Notes: a model not told the origin generated them from the letters alone. 38,798 nt of DNA from UBA1724 sp963621575 (GCA_963621575.1 CAVFEH010000019.1:1-38798), one strand, 5' to 3'. Counted from the first letter of the stretch, positions 16,803 through 25,740 are shown. Translations and numbers: made by a program.

Positions 16803-17182
16803 TACGGCTTCTGCAGGAAATATTTCGCCACCTGAAAGACAGCGCTCCCCCAGACAATCACATTCACCAGGCAGACCAGCAGCACACCGGCGCCCGCCAG
16901 GTCCTTGGCCTTCTTGGCCAGGGGATTCTTCCCGGGAGAGAGAATATTCACCGCATTCTCCACAGCGGTGTTCATGACCTCCATGGTGGGCAGGCAGAGC
17001 CACGAGACGGTAAGAAGCACCCTCCACAGAAGATCCAGCCCCGGCATGAACCAGGCAAAGGGCAGCGCCACCACACCGATGACCAGCTCCTGCCGAAAGG
17101 CTGTCTCGTGAAAGGCGTCCACGAGGCCGTGGAAAGCATTGGCAAGGGACGTCTTAAGGTGACGCAACCCGAGAAAATCCAT
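16802..17182 (-). CDS. dgkA: Diacylglycerol kinase
   Basis: A 126-residue inner-membrane enzyme that phosphorylates diacylglycerol or undecaprenol, recycling lipid from envelope synthesis. It has the expected N-terminal amphipathic part (LKTSLANAFHGLVDAFHE), about three membrane helices, and the catalytic signature EVMNTAVENAVN with KDLAGAGVLL. Length is normal. The start at 17182 (MDFLGLRHLK) fits the family; upstream in-frame codons overlap the protease gene. It is 50 bases after the DegP-like gene. Confidence 0.92.
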   Translation of the reverse strand: MDFLGLRHLKTSLANAFHGLVDAFHETAFRQELVIGVVALPFAWFMPGLDLLWRVLLTVSWLCLPTMEVMNTAVENAVNILSPGKNPLAKKAKDLAGAGVLLVCLVNVIVWGSAVFQVAKYFLQKP

Positions 17183-17232
17183 GAGGATATAAGGAAGATG
17201 GGGTATTGTTTTTTGGAGACTCCGGCGCTTTC

Positions 17233-18603
17233 CTAGTGAAGCAGGAACTTCGCCACTTCCACGGGCATCTTCATGGCCGAGGAAAGGAAGATGGCGTAAC
17301 GCCACTCCCCCGCGGCACTCCCCCGCAGCATCCGCACCAGGTCCGCCTTGGTTGGCGACTCCTTGTCACCGCACTGCAATACTATATCCCCCCTGCGCAG
17401 CACCTGGCGCCACTGGGCGGCGTGGACACCCCAGGGGGCCTCGGGCAGCACTTGGCTAATCACCATGCCCGTCTCGCCGTGGGAGAGCCCCAAGGCATGG
17501 CGGAGGGCGTCATTGAGCTCGCAGAGCTCCAGGCCCAGCCGGGTCTTCAACAACAAATCCTCCGGGAGGGGCTCCAGAGTCACCTCCACAGTTCCCCGCG
17601 AGGTCTCCAGGGTCGCCACGTCTCCGGACTTCAGCCCCCAAATGGCGCGTCCAAGGTCCACGGGGCGGAGAGTCTTTTCGCCATTGACGGCGAGGACCCT
17701 GTCACCGGGGCAGACTCCGGCCTGCGCCAGAGGCGAGCCGGGGAGGACCTCCGGCACGGGGATTCCAGGCTGGTCGTCGGCCTCCAGGACGGCGTCCGGA
17801 GGGAGTCCCAGCCAGGCGTCGGCGAAGTGCGATGGCTTCAGCCAGTAGGAAAGGAAGCGCTCGATGTGGGAGAGGGGGATGGCGAAGCCGATGCCCTGCG
17901 CGTCGGCGCGGATGGCCTGGTTGATGCCCGCCAGATCGCCGTCCAGATTCACAAGGGGTCCGCCGGAGTTTCCAGGATTGATGGCGGCATCCGTCTGCAG
18001 GAGCTCTTCGAAATTGACATCGCCCTCCCGGAAAGAGCGATTCAGGGCTGAGAGGACACCTGTTGAGACGGACTGCCCCAGTCCGAAGGGATTTCCGATG
18101 GCGATGACGGTCTCGCCCAGATAGAGGTCCTCGGAGGCCGCGAAGTGCGCGGGGGCCAGGGGCAGGTCCGTCCCCTTCAGGCGCAGCAGGCAGAGGTCAT
18201 TCTCCACATCGTATCCCACGACCTCGGCGCCGGCGGCGGTGCCATCCCAGAGCTGGATCTGGAGGGAGGAGGCGCGCCGGACCACGTGGTAATTGGTGAC
18301 AACCAGTCCCCGCGCATCAATCACGACTCCGGAACCCAGGGGGGCGAATTGTGTAAGGACGCGGCTGGGCCGCTGGAAGAAATCGGTGAAGAAGAGGCTG
18401 AAGGGATCGTTGACCTGGAGGATCTGCTGGGTCGTGCCGATGCTCACCACCCAGGGAAGCGCCTTCCGTACCGCCCGGACAGTGGGGGTCATGCGGGCCT
18501 CGGAGGGCGGCGGAGGCTGCGGCGCAGCCAGGAGTGAGTTCACAAGAATTCCTGCCGCCAGCAGGAAAAGCGGGAGTCTTCTGGATAGAAACGCGTTATG
18601 CAT
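17233..18603 (-). CDS. DegP/HtrA-like periplasmic serine protease with PDZ domains
   Basis: A 456-residue S1C protease. An N-terminal signal peptide (about 1-27, ending LLAAP) directs it to the periplasm. The catalytic triad is visible: His106 (TNYHVV), Asp136 (DVENDLCLLRL) and Ser213 (NPGNSGGPL). Two PDZ-like regions follow: one around 265-355 (VLPGSPLAQAGVCPGDRVLAVNG) and a less typical one to the C-terminus (VLRRGDIVLQCGDKE). HtrA proteases degrade misfolded envelope proteins. A proline run and no transmembrane anchor follow the signal. It heads a transcript with dgkA and the ykgJ-like gene. A 7-bp inverted repeat lies upstream. Confidence 0.92.
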   Translation of the reverse strand: MHNAFLSRRLPLFLLAAGILVNSLLAAPQPPPPSEARMTPTVRAVRKALPWVVSIGTTQQILQVNDPFSLFFTDFFQRPSRVLTQFAPLGSGVVIDARGLVVTNYHVVRRASSLQIQLWDGTAAGAEVVGYDVENDLCLLRLKGTDLPLAPAHFAASEDLYLGETVIAIGNPFGLGQSVSTGVLSALNRSFREGDVNFEELLQTDAAINPGNSGGPLVNLDGDLAGINQAIRADAQGIGFAIPLSHIERFLSYWLKPSHFADAWLGLPPDAVLEADDQPGIPVPEVLPGSPLAQAGVCPGDRVLAVNGEKTLRPVDLGRAIWGLKSGDVATLETSRGTVEVTLEPLPEDLLLKTRLGLELCELNDALRHALGLSHGETGMVISQVLPEAPWGVHAAQWRQVLRRGDIVLQCGDKESPTKADLVRMLRGSAAGEWRYAIFLSSAMKMPVEVAKFLLH

Positions 18604-18636
18604 ATTAAACCATCATATTGAGACGTCCAGACGACA

Positions 18637-18655
18637 GACGGCAGGGCATGCCGTC
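18637..18655. repeat. Inverted repeat between degP-like gene and DUF2851 gene
   Basis: GACGGCA (18637-18643) and TGCCGTC (18649-18655) flank five bases in the 196-base divergent region. It starts 34 bases upstream of the protease ATG, next to a TATGAT -10-like element, so an operator is possible. Confidence 0.45.
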
Positions 18656-18799
18656 CGCCCCGGACGACGGTTCCGGCTATGACACGGACGGAAAACCGTG
18701 GTTCCAAGCCAGCGCAAACACCCGCCGGACATCATTGACGCCCCCCAATCCGCAGACGGTCCCGCCGGCACCCCACTCCCTTCTCTCCCGGTTTCCCCG

Positions 18800-20143
18800 A
18801 TGAGCCCCTTTCCCCGGCACGAACGACTCCTGCAGATCATCTGGAACGAACGGATGCTCTGCGCGCACCCCCGCTGCCAGGACGGAGCGCTCCTCCGAGT
18901 GCTCTCCGGGGGGCTCTGGAACCGCGGGTGCGGCCCGGACTTCCAGGGCGCCGCGCTGTTGCTGGGGGAGCGGCTGGTCCGTGGCGACGTGGAGATCCAC
19001 AGAAAAACCTCGGACTGGTTCGCCCACGGGCACCACCGGGACCCCGCCTACGGCAAGGTGGTCCTCCACGCCGTCTGGGAAGACGACATGCCCGGCGCCA
19101 CCGGCCGTCCCACCCTGGTGATGGAAAACCAATTGCTCTCCAGCTGGCAGGAATTCCTCACCTCCGTGGAGGCCGCATGGTATCCCCACGCCCGCGAAAT
19201 CCCGCCCGGCGGATGCGCCCTCCGATGGGCCCTCACCGACGACAGCCAACTCCGGGGAATCCTCACCGCCGCAGGGACCACGCGCTTCCAGCGGCACGGC
19301 CGGCAGATGCTGCAGCGGGGGATGGCCATCGGCCTGGAGCAGACCCTCTACGAAAACGTCCTGGACGCCATGGGATACGCCGCAAACCGAGAGGCCTTCA
19401 AAATCCTCGCCCATGAACTGCCCGTGTCGCGGCTCCAAACAATGCCACTGGACCGCGATGGGCTGCTGGCGGTCTTCCTGGGGGTGTCGGGGCTCCTGCC
19501 GGACCCAACCCGGGAGCCAGTCCTGCCGGAGTTCCGCGGCTGGGTAGGCGGCGCCTGGCGCCGCTGGTGGCAGAGCGGCCTGGAGCGTCTGGATCTCCCC
19601 TGGAAACACAACGGTGTGCGCCCCATGAACAGCGTCTTTCGACGAGTCGCCGCCGCCGCCCTCTGGCTCCATCAACGCCAGTGCCGCCCCCTGGACTGGC
19701 TGGAACAATGCGCCCGCGCGCCCTCCCCCAACGCCCTCCTGAAGGCGCTCATGACACCCCTGGGAAACGAAGCCCCATGGAGCAGTTGCCGCGATTTCCA
19801 GCACGCACTCCCCAGGCCAGCCGCACTGCTGGGGATGGACCGGCAGCGGGACCTCCTCCAGAATGTCCTCCTGCCCTTCCTGGCCGCAAAGGCCGAAATG
19901 GAAGGACGCGAAGAGCTCCTCCTCTGCGTCCGAAAAGCCTGGGAAAGCCTCCCGCGCCTCCAGGAAAACCACCTGATGAGAAACGCAATCTGCCGGTTCC
20001 TAAGCCCACCCTCACGCTGGCGCGAACTCCTTGACGGCGCCGCACAGCAACAGGGCATCATGGAGATCTTCCAAAACTTCTGCCTCGCCCTCGACCACAA
20101 CTGCAACGAATGCCCCTTCAGCAACCAGGCCGCAACCCTCTGA
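18800..20143 (+). CDS. DUF2851 family protein
   Basis: A 447-residue protein of a family with no established function. The family core is clear: LWNRGCGPDF (39-48), RGDVEIHRKTSDWFAHGHHRD (61-81, given here in family-conserved form) and VVLHAVWEDD; the C-terminal end carries NCNECPF, also conserved. The pairing of PDF with VEIH about 18 residues later resembles the PD-(D/E)xK nuclease core, a hypothesis discussed in the findings. The start MSPFPRHERL at 18800 suits homologues better than an upstream ATG at 18698, which lies in the low-complexity shadow. It is a lone plus-strand gene, ending 11 bases from the convergent argB stop. Confidence 0.85.
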   Translation: MSPFPRHERLLQIIWNERMLCAHPRCQDGALLRVLSGGLWNRGCGPDFQGAALLLGERLVRGDVEIHRKTSDWFAHGHHRDPAYGKVVLHAVWEDDMPGATGRPTLVMENQLLSSWQEFLTSVEAAWYPHAREIPPGGCALRWALTDDSQLRGILTAAGTTRFQRHGRQMLQRGMAIGLEQTLYENVLDAMGYAANREAFKILAHELPVSRLQTMPLDRDGLLAVFLGVSGLLPDPTREPVLPEFRGWVGGAWRRWWQSGLERLDLPWKHNGVRPMNSVFRRVAAAALWLHQRQCRPLDWLEQCARAPSPNALLKALMTPLGNEAPWSSCRDFQHALPRPAALLGMDRQRDLLQNVLLPFLAAKAEMEGREELLLCVRKAWESLPRLQENHLMRNAICRFLSPPSRWRELLDGAAQQQGIMEIFQNFCLALDHNCNECPFSNQAATL

Positions 20144-20154
20144 TTGCCCCACTT

Positions 20155-21036
20155 CTAAGGCAGGATCTGCGTTCCCACGCCCTTCCGCGTGAAGATTTCC
20201 AGGAGGAGGGAGTGCCGGAGGCGTCCATCGATCATGTGGACCTGTCCCACTCCGGCGCGGATGGCGTCGCTTGCGCTGCGGAGCTTGGGAATCATCCCGC
20301 CGGCGATGATTCCGGCCTGGATCATGGGCTCCACCTCGTCGCAATGGATCGTGGGGATGAGGCTGTTGGGGTCCCTGGGGTCTCGGAGGACGCCGGGGAC
20401 GTCGGAGAGGAAGACCAGCTTCCGGACCTTGAGCTCCGATGCGATCTCGCAGGCGGCCATGTCGGCGTTGATGTTGAAGACCTCGCCATTCTGGTTGCTG
20501 GCCAGGGGAGTGACCACAGGCAATTGATGCCGCTTGAGCACCCACTGGATCTGCGGGGTGTCCACATTCACAACCTTCCCCACGTAGCCCAGATCCAGGT
20601 CCGCGCCGGTCTCGGGGTCCGTGGCCCCCAGCTTCTGGCAACGAAGGATGTTCTTCCCGGAAACAGCGAAGGTGTCCACATGGAGGTCCTCCTTCAGGAA
20701 GCGGACCAGCTCGCGGTTCACCACGTCATGGAGCACCCGGTCCACCACGCGGATGGTGTGCTCGTCGGTGTAGCGGAGGCCGTTTATGAAGCGGGGCTCC
20801 ACGCCCTCCGCCGCCAGGGCGGAGTTAATGGCCTTTCCGCCGCCGTGGACCACGATGGGTTTCAAGCCCGCCACAGACATGAAGGCCACGTCCCGCAGCA
20901 CGTCGTGGGCGCGCTCCATGTCCTCCATGGCGCTGCCGCCGAACTTGACCAGCACCGTGCTGCCGTAGAATTCCTGAAAGTAGGGCAGTGCCTCAATCAG
21001 CACATCCGCCTTTCCTTGCTCTTGAGAAATGTCCAT
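20155..21036 (-). CDS. argB: Acetylglutamate kinase
   Basis: ArgB phosphorylates N-acetylglutamate, the second step of arginine biosynthesis. The 293-residue protein has VLVKFGGSAMED (28-39), the IVVHGGGKAIN glycine-rich loop and, near the C-terminus, IIAGGMIPKLRSA and VGQVHMIDGRLRHSLLLEIFT, all diagnostic. The N-terminal helix (about 1-24) typical of arginine-inhibited hexameric enzymes is present, suggesting feedback control by arginine. It starts 33 bases after the ClC gene; no other arg gene is nearby. Confidence 0.96.
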   Translation of the reverse strand: MDISQEQGKADVLIEALPYFQEFYGSTVLVKFGGSAMEDMERAHDVLRDVAFMSVAGLKPIVVHGGGKAINSALAAEGVEPRFINGLRYTDEHTIRVVDRVLHDVVNRELVRFLKEDLHVDTFAVSGKNILRCQKLGATDPETGADLDLGYVGKVVNVDTPQIQWVLKRHQLPVVTPLASNQNGEVFNINADMAACEIASELKVRKLVFLSDVPGVLRDPRDPNSLIPTIHCDEVEPMIQAGIIAGGMIPKLRSASDAIRAGVGQVHMIDGRLRHSLLLEIFTRKGVGTQILP

Positions 21037-21069
21037 GGATTTCGCGATATTCCTGACTAAAAAGAGGAT

Positions 21070-22857
21070 TCAAAAGAGGTCCGTCCGTGTCAGCAGGCTC
21101 CGGTGGCTCTCCAGCAGATGGGCGCGGGTGAGCACGCCCAGGAAGCGTCCGTTCCGGGTGACGGGAATGAATTCGGCGTTTGTGGCGTCGAAGATGCGCG
21201 TGGCCTGCGCAAGGGGCGCCTCGGCGGGGAGGTCCGGGGGCGGCAGCGCCATGAAGTCGTCCACCACCAGGATGTCATAGAGCTTCCGTTCCAGAAGGAA
21301 GGGGCGGAGGTTCTTCTCCTGGATGACGCCCACCAGGCGACCCTGCCGGTCCAGCACGGGGAAGAGCTCCTGGGGGCTGTGCATGAGGATGTTCAGCAGA
21401 GTGCGGAAGGAGTCGTGTGGAGAGAGTGTATAGAGGGACCGGTCGGCCAGTTCCCCCACGGGGGTATCCTGGTAGTCATCCAGGGTCTCGTTGATCTTGG
21501 GATCCTTCCCGGACTGCTGGAGGGCGGCGGCGAAGTAGATGTTCCCCTTGGAGAGGCAGCGGCAAATGAAGGAGGAGATCGCCACCACCAGCATGAGGGG
21601 CACGAAGAGCTGATACCCCCCCAGGAGCTCCGCAATCAGGAAAAGCCCCGTCAATGGCGCCTGCATGACGCCCGCCAGGATGCCGGCCATTCCGGCGGCC
21701 ATGCAATTAATGAGGGGGAATCCTGTGAAATGCGCCATTCCCAGCAGGTGATGGAAGAAAAATCCCATGTACGCGCCGGTAACCAGCGAGGGCGCGAACA
21801 TTCCGCCGTCGCCTCCGGACTGGATGGAGATGACGGAGGCCAGGGGCTTCAGGAAGACGCAGAGTGCGATGGAGCCCAGCAGCGCCCATCCGGTGGCCTG
21901 CGAGACAGGCAGCAGTCCGTCATGAAGGGCGCCCTGCCCCTCCCGCATCATGCACAGCACGTACTCCAGGCCGGAGCCTTCCAGCATGGGCAGCAGCAGC
22001 AAAATCAGATAGAGGGCCGCGGAGCCGCCCAGCGCCATAATCCAGGGATTCCCCACCCACCGCCGCAGGCGGAGCATCCGGCAATTGAGGCGGATGATGA
22101 CGGCGGAGAGCAGTCCGCAGACCAGTCCGGCCAGCAGATAGAGCCAGAGGTTCTCCATGCGCCAGCTGTAGGCGGTCTCGGGGAAGCGGACATTCACGCC
22201 GCAGAGCTGGCTGACGATGGCACCGCCGGCGGCCGCGCAGAGGAGTGGAATCAGAGTGACGGCGGAGGCGCCGGGCAGGAGGATCTCGCAGGTGAACAAC
22301 GCCCCCGCCAGCGGCGCATTGAAGACGCCGCCAATGGCACCGCCGGCGCCGGCGCAGAGAAGCAGGGTGCGTGTCTCGCGGGGCAGCCCCAGCTTCCGTC
22401 CCAGATTGTCGCCTATGGCGGCGCCCGTGAGAGCGCTCGGGGCCTCCATACCCGCGGAAATGCCCAGCCCCACGGCGGTCCCGCTGGTGAGAATATGGGA
22501 GAAGGCATGGTATTCCCGCATGCCGCGTCCCGGGTGCCGGGCTTCCCGGATCGCGGTCCACAGATTCGTCTCCATGGGGTGCCGGCGCCAGAAGATGCAT
22601 CCCAGGACCACGCAGAAGAGGATTCCCAGAGTCGGCAGGGCGGGCGCCAGCCAGAAAGCGCCGTCGCCGCATTGGGACAGCCACGCGCCGCATCGACCGT
22701 GGATCCGTTCCGCCAGAAGATGCATGAGGCTGGCGGCTGCGCCCGCCAGGCATCCCACGAAAAAGCAGAGCCCCAGCACCAGGATCCGCGTCTGGCGCGA
22801 GCGCTTCCAGGAGTTCCCCCAAGAGCCCCCAAGCAATATTTTGGAAAGATTCGGCAT
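21070..22857 (-). CDS. ClC-family chloride channel/transporter with CBS domains
   Basis: A 595-residue membrane protein. It has about ten hydrophobic segments, GMEAPSALTGAAIG in the position of the GREGP gating motif (the gating Glu is kept, neighbours differ), GGVFNAPLAGALFTCEIL, and GGDGGMFAPSLVTGAYMG as the third ClC motif (GxFxP). The C-terminal ~130 residues carry a CBS pair (LYTLSPHDSFRTLLNIL and FLGVLTRAHLLESHR), which often bind adenine nucleotides. The first chloride motif GSGIP is not recognisable. Retention of the gating Glu is compatible with H+/Cl- exchange. It is divergent from ddl and followed by argB. Confidence 0.9.
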   Translation of the reverse strand: MPNLSKILLGGSWGNSWKRSRQTRILVLGLCFFVGCLAGAAASLMHLLAERIHGRCGAWLSQCGDGAFWLAPALPTLGILFCVVLGCIFWRRHPMETNLWTAIREARHPGRGMREYHAFSHILTSGTAVGLGISAGMEAPSALTGAAIGDNLGRKLGLPRETRTLLLCAGAGGAIGGVFNAPLAGALFTCEILLPGASAVTLIPLLCAAAGGAIVSQLCGVNVRFPETAYSWRMENLWLYLLAGLVCGLLSAVIIRLNCRMLRLRRWVGNPWIMALGGSAALYLILLLLPMLEGSGLEYVLCMMREGQGALHDGLLPVSQATGWALLGSIALCVFLKPLASVISIQSGGDGGMFAPSLVTGAYMGFFFHHLLGMAHFTGFPLINCMAAGMAGILAGVMQAPLTGLFLIAELLGGYQLFVPLMLVVAISSFICRCLSKGNIYFAAALQQSGKDPKINETLDDYQDTPVGELADRSLYTLSPHDSFRTLLNILMHSPQELFPVLDRQGRLVGVIQEKNLRPFLLERKLYDILVVDDFMALPPPDLPAEAPLAQATRIFDATNAEFIPVTRNGRFLGVLTRAHLLESHRSLLTRTDLF

Positions 22858-22974
22858 GTTCCTTGTCTTTGATACTCATTCCCCGGCGCGCCGCACGCGT
22901 ATTCCGGGGGACGCCGGGGAGGCCCCGCGCAGCGATTCCCACAAACGGGCTGAAAAAGGCATCCTGTCCGGCGG

Positions 22975-22980
22975 TATATT
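22975..22980 (+). promoter_or_regulatory. Possible -10 element for ddl
   Basis: TATATT in an otherwise GC-rich 175-base divergent region, about 53 bases before the ddl ATG. The best -35 candidate (CTGAAA, 19 bases upstream) is weak. Confidence 0.3.
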
Positions 22981-23032
22981 TAATGTAGTTCCCCCTCCTG
23001 ACGTCGCCTCCTTTTCACCCTTGTCCCCACAC

Positions 23033-24175
23033 ATGACCAAGACCTCCCGCAAGACCGTGCTGCTGCTCTGCGGCGGAAAATCCGCGGAACACCAGATCTC
23101 CCTCCTCTCCTGCCACTCCGTCTATGACGCCCTGGACCGCAGGAAATACATCCCCATGGTGGTGGGCCTGGACGAACAGGGCAGCTGGTTCTTCTACGGC
23201 GACAAGGAATTCCTGGATTTCCCCGGGGACCCAAGGAAAGTCCGCCTGAAGAAGGACGCCCCCGTCTGCTTCCCCATGAGCACCCCCGGCGGCGCGGTTC
23301 TCGCCTTCCCCGGCAGCCGCAGAAAGCCACGGCCCTTCCAGCTGGCATTCCCCGTCCTCCACGGTTCCTACGGCGAGGACGGATGCATCCAGGGAATGCT
23401 GGAAATGCTCGGCGTGCCCTGCGTGGGATGCGGCGTGGCCGCCAGCGCCAACTGCATGGACAAAGAGCGCACGAAGGTCCTGGCCTCCGCCCTCCTGGAC
23501 ATCCCCGTGGCCCCCTTCTTCACCATCGAGCGCGGCGACGACCTGCCCGAAGAGGAAATCCTCGAAGAGCTGAAGCTGCCCCTCTTCGTCAAGCCCGCCG
23601 GCACCGGTTCCTCCGTGGGGATCGTCTGCGTGAAAAAGGCCAGGGACCTGGCCCCCGCCGTGGAAGAGGCCTTCCGGTATGACAACAAGGTCCTGGTGGA
23701 GGCCGCAGTCCAGAACGCCCGCGAAATCGAGTGCGCCGTCCTTGAGTTGCCGGATGGAGAGCTCCACCTGGCGGATCCCGGGGAGGTGATCCCCCGGACG
23801 GGTTTCTACGACTACAAGGCGAAATACCTCGATGACGGGGGCGCGCGCCTCCAGGTCCCCGCGAAACTCACCGACGACGAGGCGAACATGGTCAAGGCCG
23901 CGGCGGCGATGGTCTTCCGGGCCCTGGGGTGCCAGGGAATGTGCCGGGTCGATTTCTTCCTCCACAAAGACAAGAAGGCCTTTGCCAAGGACCCCCTGGT
24001 GCTCAATGAGGTGAACACCATCCCCGGATTCACATCCATCTCACTATACCCAAAGATGATGGAACTCTCCGGCATCGCCTACGCGGACCTCGTCTCCATC
24101 CTCCTGGAAACCGCCGGGGCGAACGCCCGGCGCAGGCAGGCCCTCCTCCGCAAACCCGAAAACAGGGAGAACTGA
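23033..24175 (+). CDS. ddl: D-alanine--D-alanine ligase
   Basis: Ddl makes the D-Ala-D-Ala dipeptide for peptidoglycan, using ATP. The 380-residue ATP-grasp enzyme starts KTVLLLCGGKSAEHQISLLS, with the HGSYGEDGCIQGMLEMLGVPCVG family block, KPAGTGSSVGIVCVKKA for ATP binding and LNEVNTIPGFTSISLYPKM near the C-terminus with metal-binding Glu/Asn. It belongs to the longer VanA-like/EHxVS type. The frame is open for 800 bases upstream only as a shadow of the ClC gene; the ATG at 23033 gives the normal N-terminus. A small lipoprotein gene starts four bases after its stop. Confidence 0.95.
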   Translation: MTKTSRKTVLLLCGGKSAEHQISLLSCHSVYDALDRRKYIPMVVGLDEQGSWFFYGDKEFLDFPGDPRKVRLKKDAPVCFPMSTPGGAVLAFPGSRRKPRPFQLAFPVLHGSYGEDGCIQGMLEMLGVPCVGCGVAASANCMDKERTKVLASALLDIPVAPFFTIERGDDLPEEEILEELKLPLFVKPAGTGSSVGIVCVKKARDLAPAVEEAFRYDNKVLVEAAVQNAREIECAVLELPDGELHLADPGEVIPRTGFYDYKAKYLDDGGARLQVPAKLTDDEANMVKAAAAMVFRALGCQGMCRVDFFLHKDKKAFAKDPLVLNEVNTIPGFTSISLYPKMMELSGIAYADLVSILLETAGANARRRQALLRKPENREN

Positions 24176-24179
24176 AACC

Positions 24180-24500
24180 ATGAAGAAACCCGCCTTGACC
24201 GCCCTCCTGGCCGCCGTACTCCTGGCCGGCGCCTCCTGCGCCTCCACCAAACCCGTGGGAATCCTCTACACTGACATCCGCGTCCCCGTCACCACCGGAA
24301 ACGCCGCCGACGCCACCGCATCCCCAAAGGTCGGCGTCGCGGTCTCCAAATCCATCCTGGGACTGGTCGCCACCGGGGATTCCTCCATCACCGCCGCCTG
24401 CGCAAACGGCGGCATCCGCAAGATCCACCACGTGGACTGGGAGGCGAACTCCATCCTCGGACTCTTCTCCACATACCGCTGCGTAGTCTGGGGCGAATAG
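24180..24500 (+). CDS. TRL-like family lipoprotein
   Basis: A 106-residue protein with a lipoprotein signal (LLAGASC, Cys20 as the likely lipidated residue). The mature part PVGILYTDIRVPVTTG, PKVGVAVSKSILGLVATGDSSI and IRKIHHVDWEANSILGLFSTY is the TRL-like pattern, named after proteins encoded near tRNA-Leu loci. The function of the family is unknown. It starts four bases after ddl and probably shares its transcript, suggesting an envelope role. Confidence 0.82.
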   Translation: MKKPALTALLAAVLLAGASCASTKPVGILYTDIRVPVTTGNAADATASPKVGVAVSKSILGLVATGDSSITAACANGGIRKIHHVDWEANSILGLFSTYRCVVWGE

Positions 24501-24649
24501 GCACACTTGGCGCTGATCCGAAGAACGCAACGAACAATACCATTCATTGAACGCCCTGCGGAAATCCCGACGGAATTTCCGCGGCGCGTGAATAGATTCC
24601 GTATTCCCGATTGTGCGCCATGTTGTGCGTGCACAAAGGCATTTCCACA

Positions 24650-24690
24650 AAAAAGGACCCCTGGCGATTTCGCCAGGGGCCCTTTCAGTT
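24650..24690 (-). terminator. Rho-independent terminator after the pseudopilin gene
   Basis: CCCCTGGCG and CGCCAGGGG form a 9-bp stem with an ATTT loop, extended by AAAGG/CCTTT, and a T-run follows on the minus strand. It can also serve the plus-strand ddl transcript. The rest of the 203-base gap shows nothing else. Confidence 0.82.
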
Positions 24691-24703
24691 TTTCCAGTCT
24701 AGA

Positions 24704-25504
24704 CTAGTTGCGGGTATCGCCACCGGGCTGGTTCTCGACGCCCGGCAGCCAGTAGTAGTCGCTGGCGAAATAATATCCGCCGGGGGCGACGGGATTGACC
24801 TTCTTCAGCTTCGAGTAGGAAACGGTCTCCACGTGTCCGTCGGTGAAGGACATGTTCATCATGTTGCTGTGGCGGAAGTAGGTGGAGTAGTTCTGCTCAA
24901 CCGTCGCGGCAATTGCGTCATAGTGGATCTGGGTCTCGCCTTGGAACTGGTTGTCGTTGCTGGTTCCATCCATGAGGTTGATGTGGATAGAGGGATACTT
25001 GATGCTGCTGACGCGATGCCAGTCACAGGCCTTGCCCCAAGTGCACCAGCCGCCGGACTTCCAGTTGTTCAGATAATGTTCAATGTAGCTCATGCCGACG
25101 CTGGCCACGTAGCAGATGTTGCCTTTGACACGCTCGCTGGTGGGGCAGGAGGGGCACATCAGGACCTTGTGCCAGGAGCTCTTGTCCTCGGCGTTCTTGT
25201 CCCCGGCCATGGGATCCTTCTCGCACCACTTGGCGTAGTTCATGGGAGTCTGGGGGACCAGGGGATTCAGGGTGAACCAGTAAAATTCGCCGTCCGCGCA
25301 ACCGTAGATGGTGGGGGGAAGGTAGTCGTCGTAGTCGTTGGAGTAGAGAATGTTGCCCAGCTGGACCTGCTTCAGGTTGTTGGTGCAGCTGATGGCGCGG
25401 GCCTTCTCGCGGGCCTTGGAGAGCGCGGGCAGCAGCATGGCCGCCAAAATGGCGATGATCGCGATCACGACCAGCAGTTCGATCAGAGTGAAGTGTTTGC
25501 GCAT
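24704..25504 (-). CDS. Type II secretion-like pseudopilin with H-X9-DG domain
   Basis: A 266-residue protein with a prepilin N-terminus (MRKH then FTLIELLVVIAIIAILAA), Glu at mature position 5 and a single hydrophobic helix followed by LLPALSKAREKAR. Near residue 214 HSNMMNMSFTDG fits the H-X9-DG motif exactly, a signature of the expanded pseudopilin families of Planctomycetes and Lentisphaerae. The residue before the expected cleavage site is His, not Gly. The body is rich in Cys, Trp and Tyr. Such genes occur in tens of copies, mostly without a full secretion operon, and this one also stands alone with its own terminator. Its role (pseudopilus, surface display or sugar uptake) is unknown. 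Confidence 0.92.
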   Translation of the reverse strand: MRKHFTLIELLVVIAIIAILAAMLLPALSKAREKARAISCTNNLKQVQLGNILYSNDYDDYLPPTIYGCADGEFYWFTLNPLVPQTPMNYAKWCEKDPMAGDKNAEDKSSWHKVLMCPSCPTSERVKGNICYVASVGMSYIEHYLNNWKSGGWCTWGKACDWHRVSSIKYPSIHINLMDGTSNDNQFQGETQIHYDAIAATVEQNYSTYFRHSNMMNMSFTDGHVETVSYSKLKKVNPVAPGGYYFASDYYWLPGVENQPGGDTRN

Positions 25505-25740
25505 AAAACGTGGTTCTCCTGTAGTTGAGAGATGGGGAAAGGACTCCTTGCGGGGAGCACGGAAACAGTGTTACCAAAAAATCACGAAACACAAGACCCC
25601 GCGTGGAATTATGTTGAAAAAACCTACCCCCCCCCAGACAAGTCATGACAAGATTGTACTTTCTGGAATTCTGTCACAACATGTCATGTTTTTTTGTTTT
25701 CTTGAAAAGACCTCCTTTTCTCGGCACTCCTTTTCAATGC

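Noticed and set aside
22217..23032. N-terminal extension of ddl in the same frame
   Set aside because: It is antisense to the ClC gene and has Arg/Pro/Ala-rich composition. The ATG at 23033 gives a standard Ddl N-terminus.
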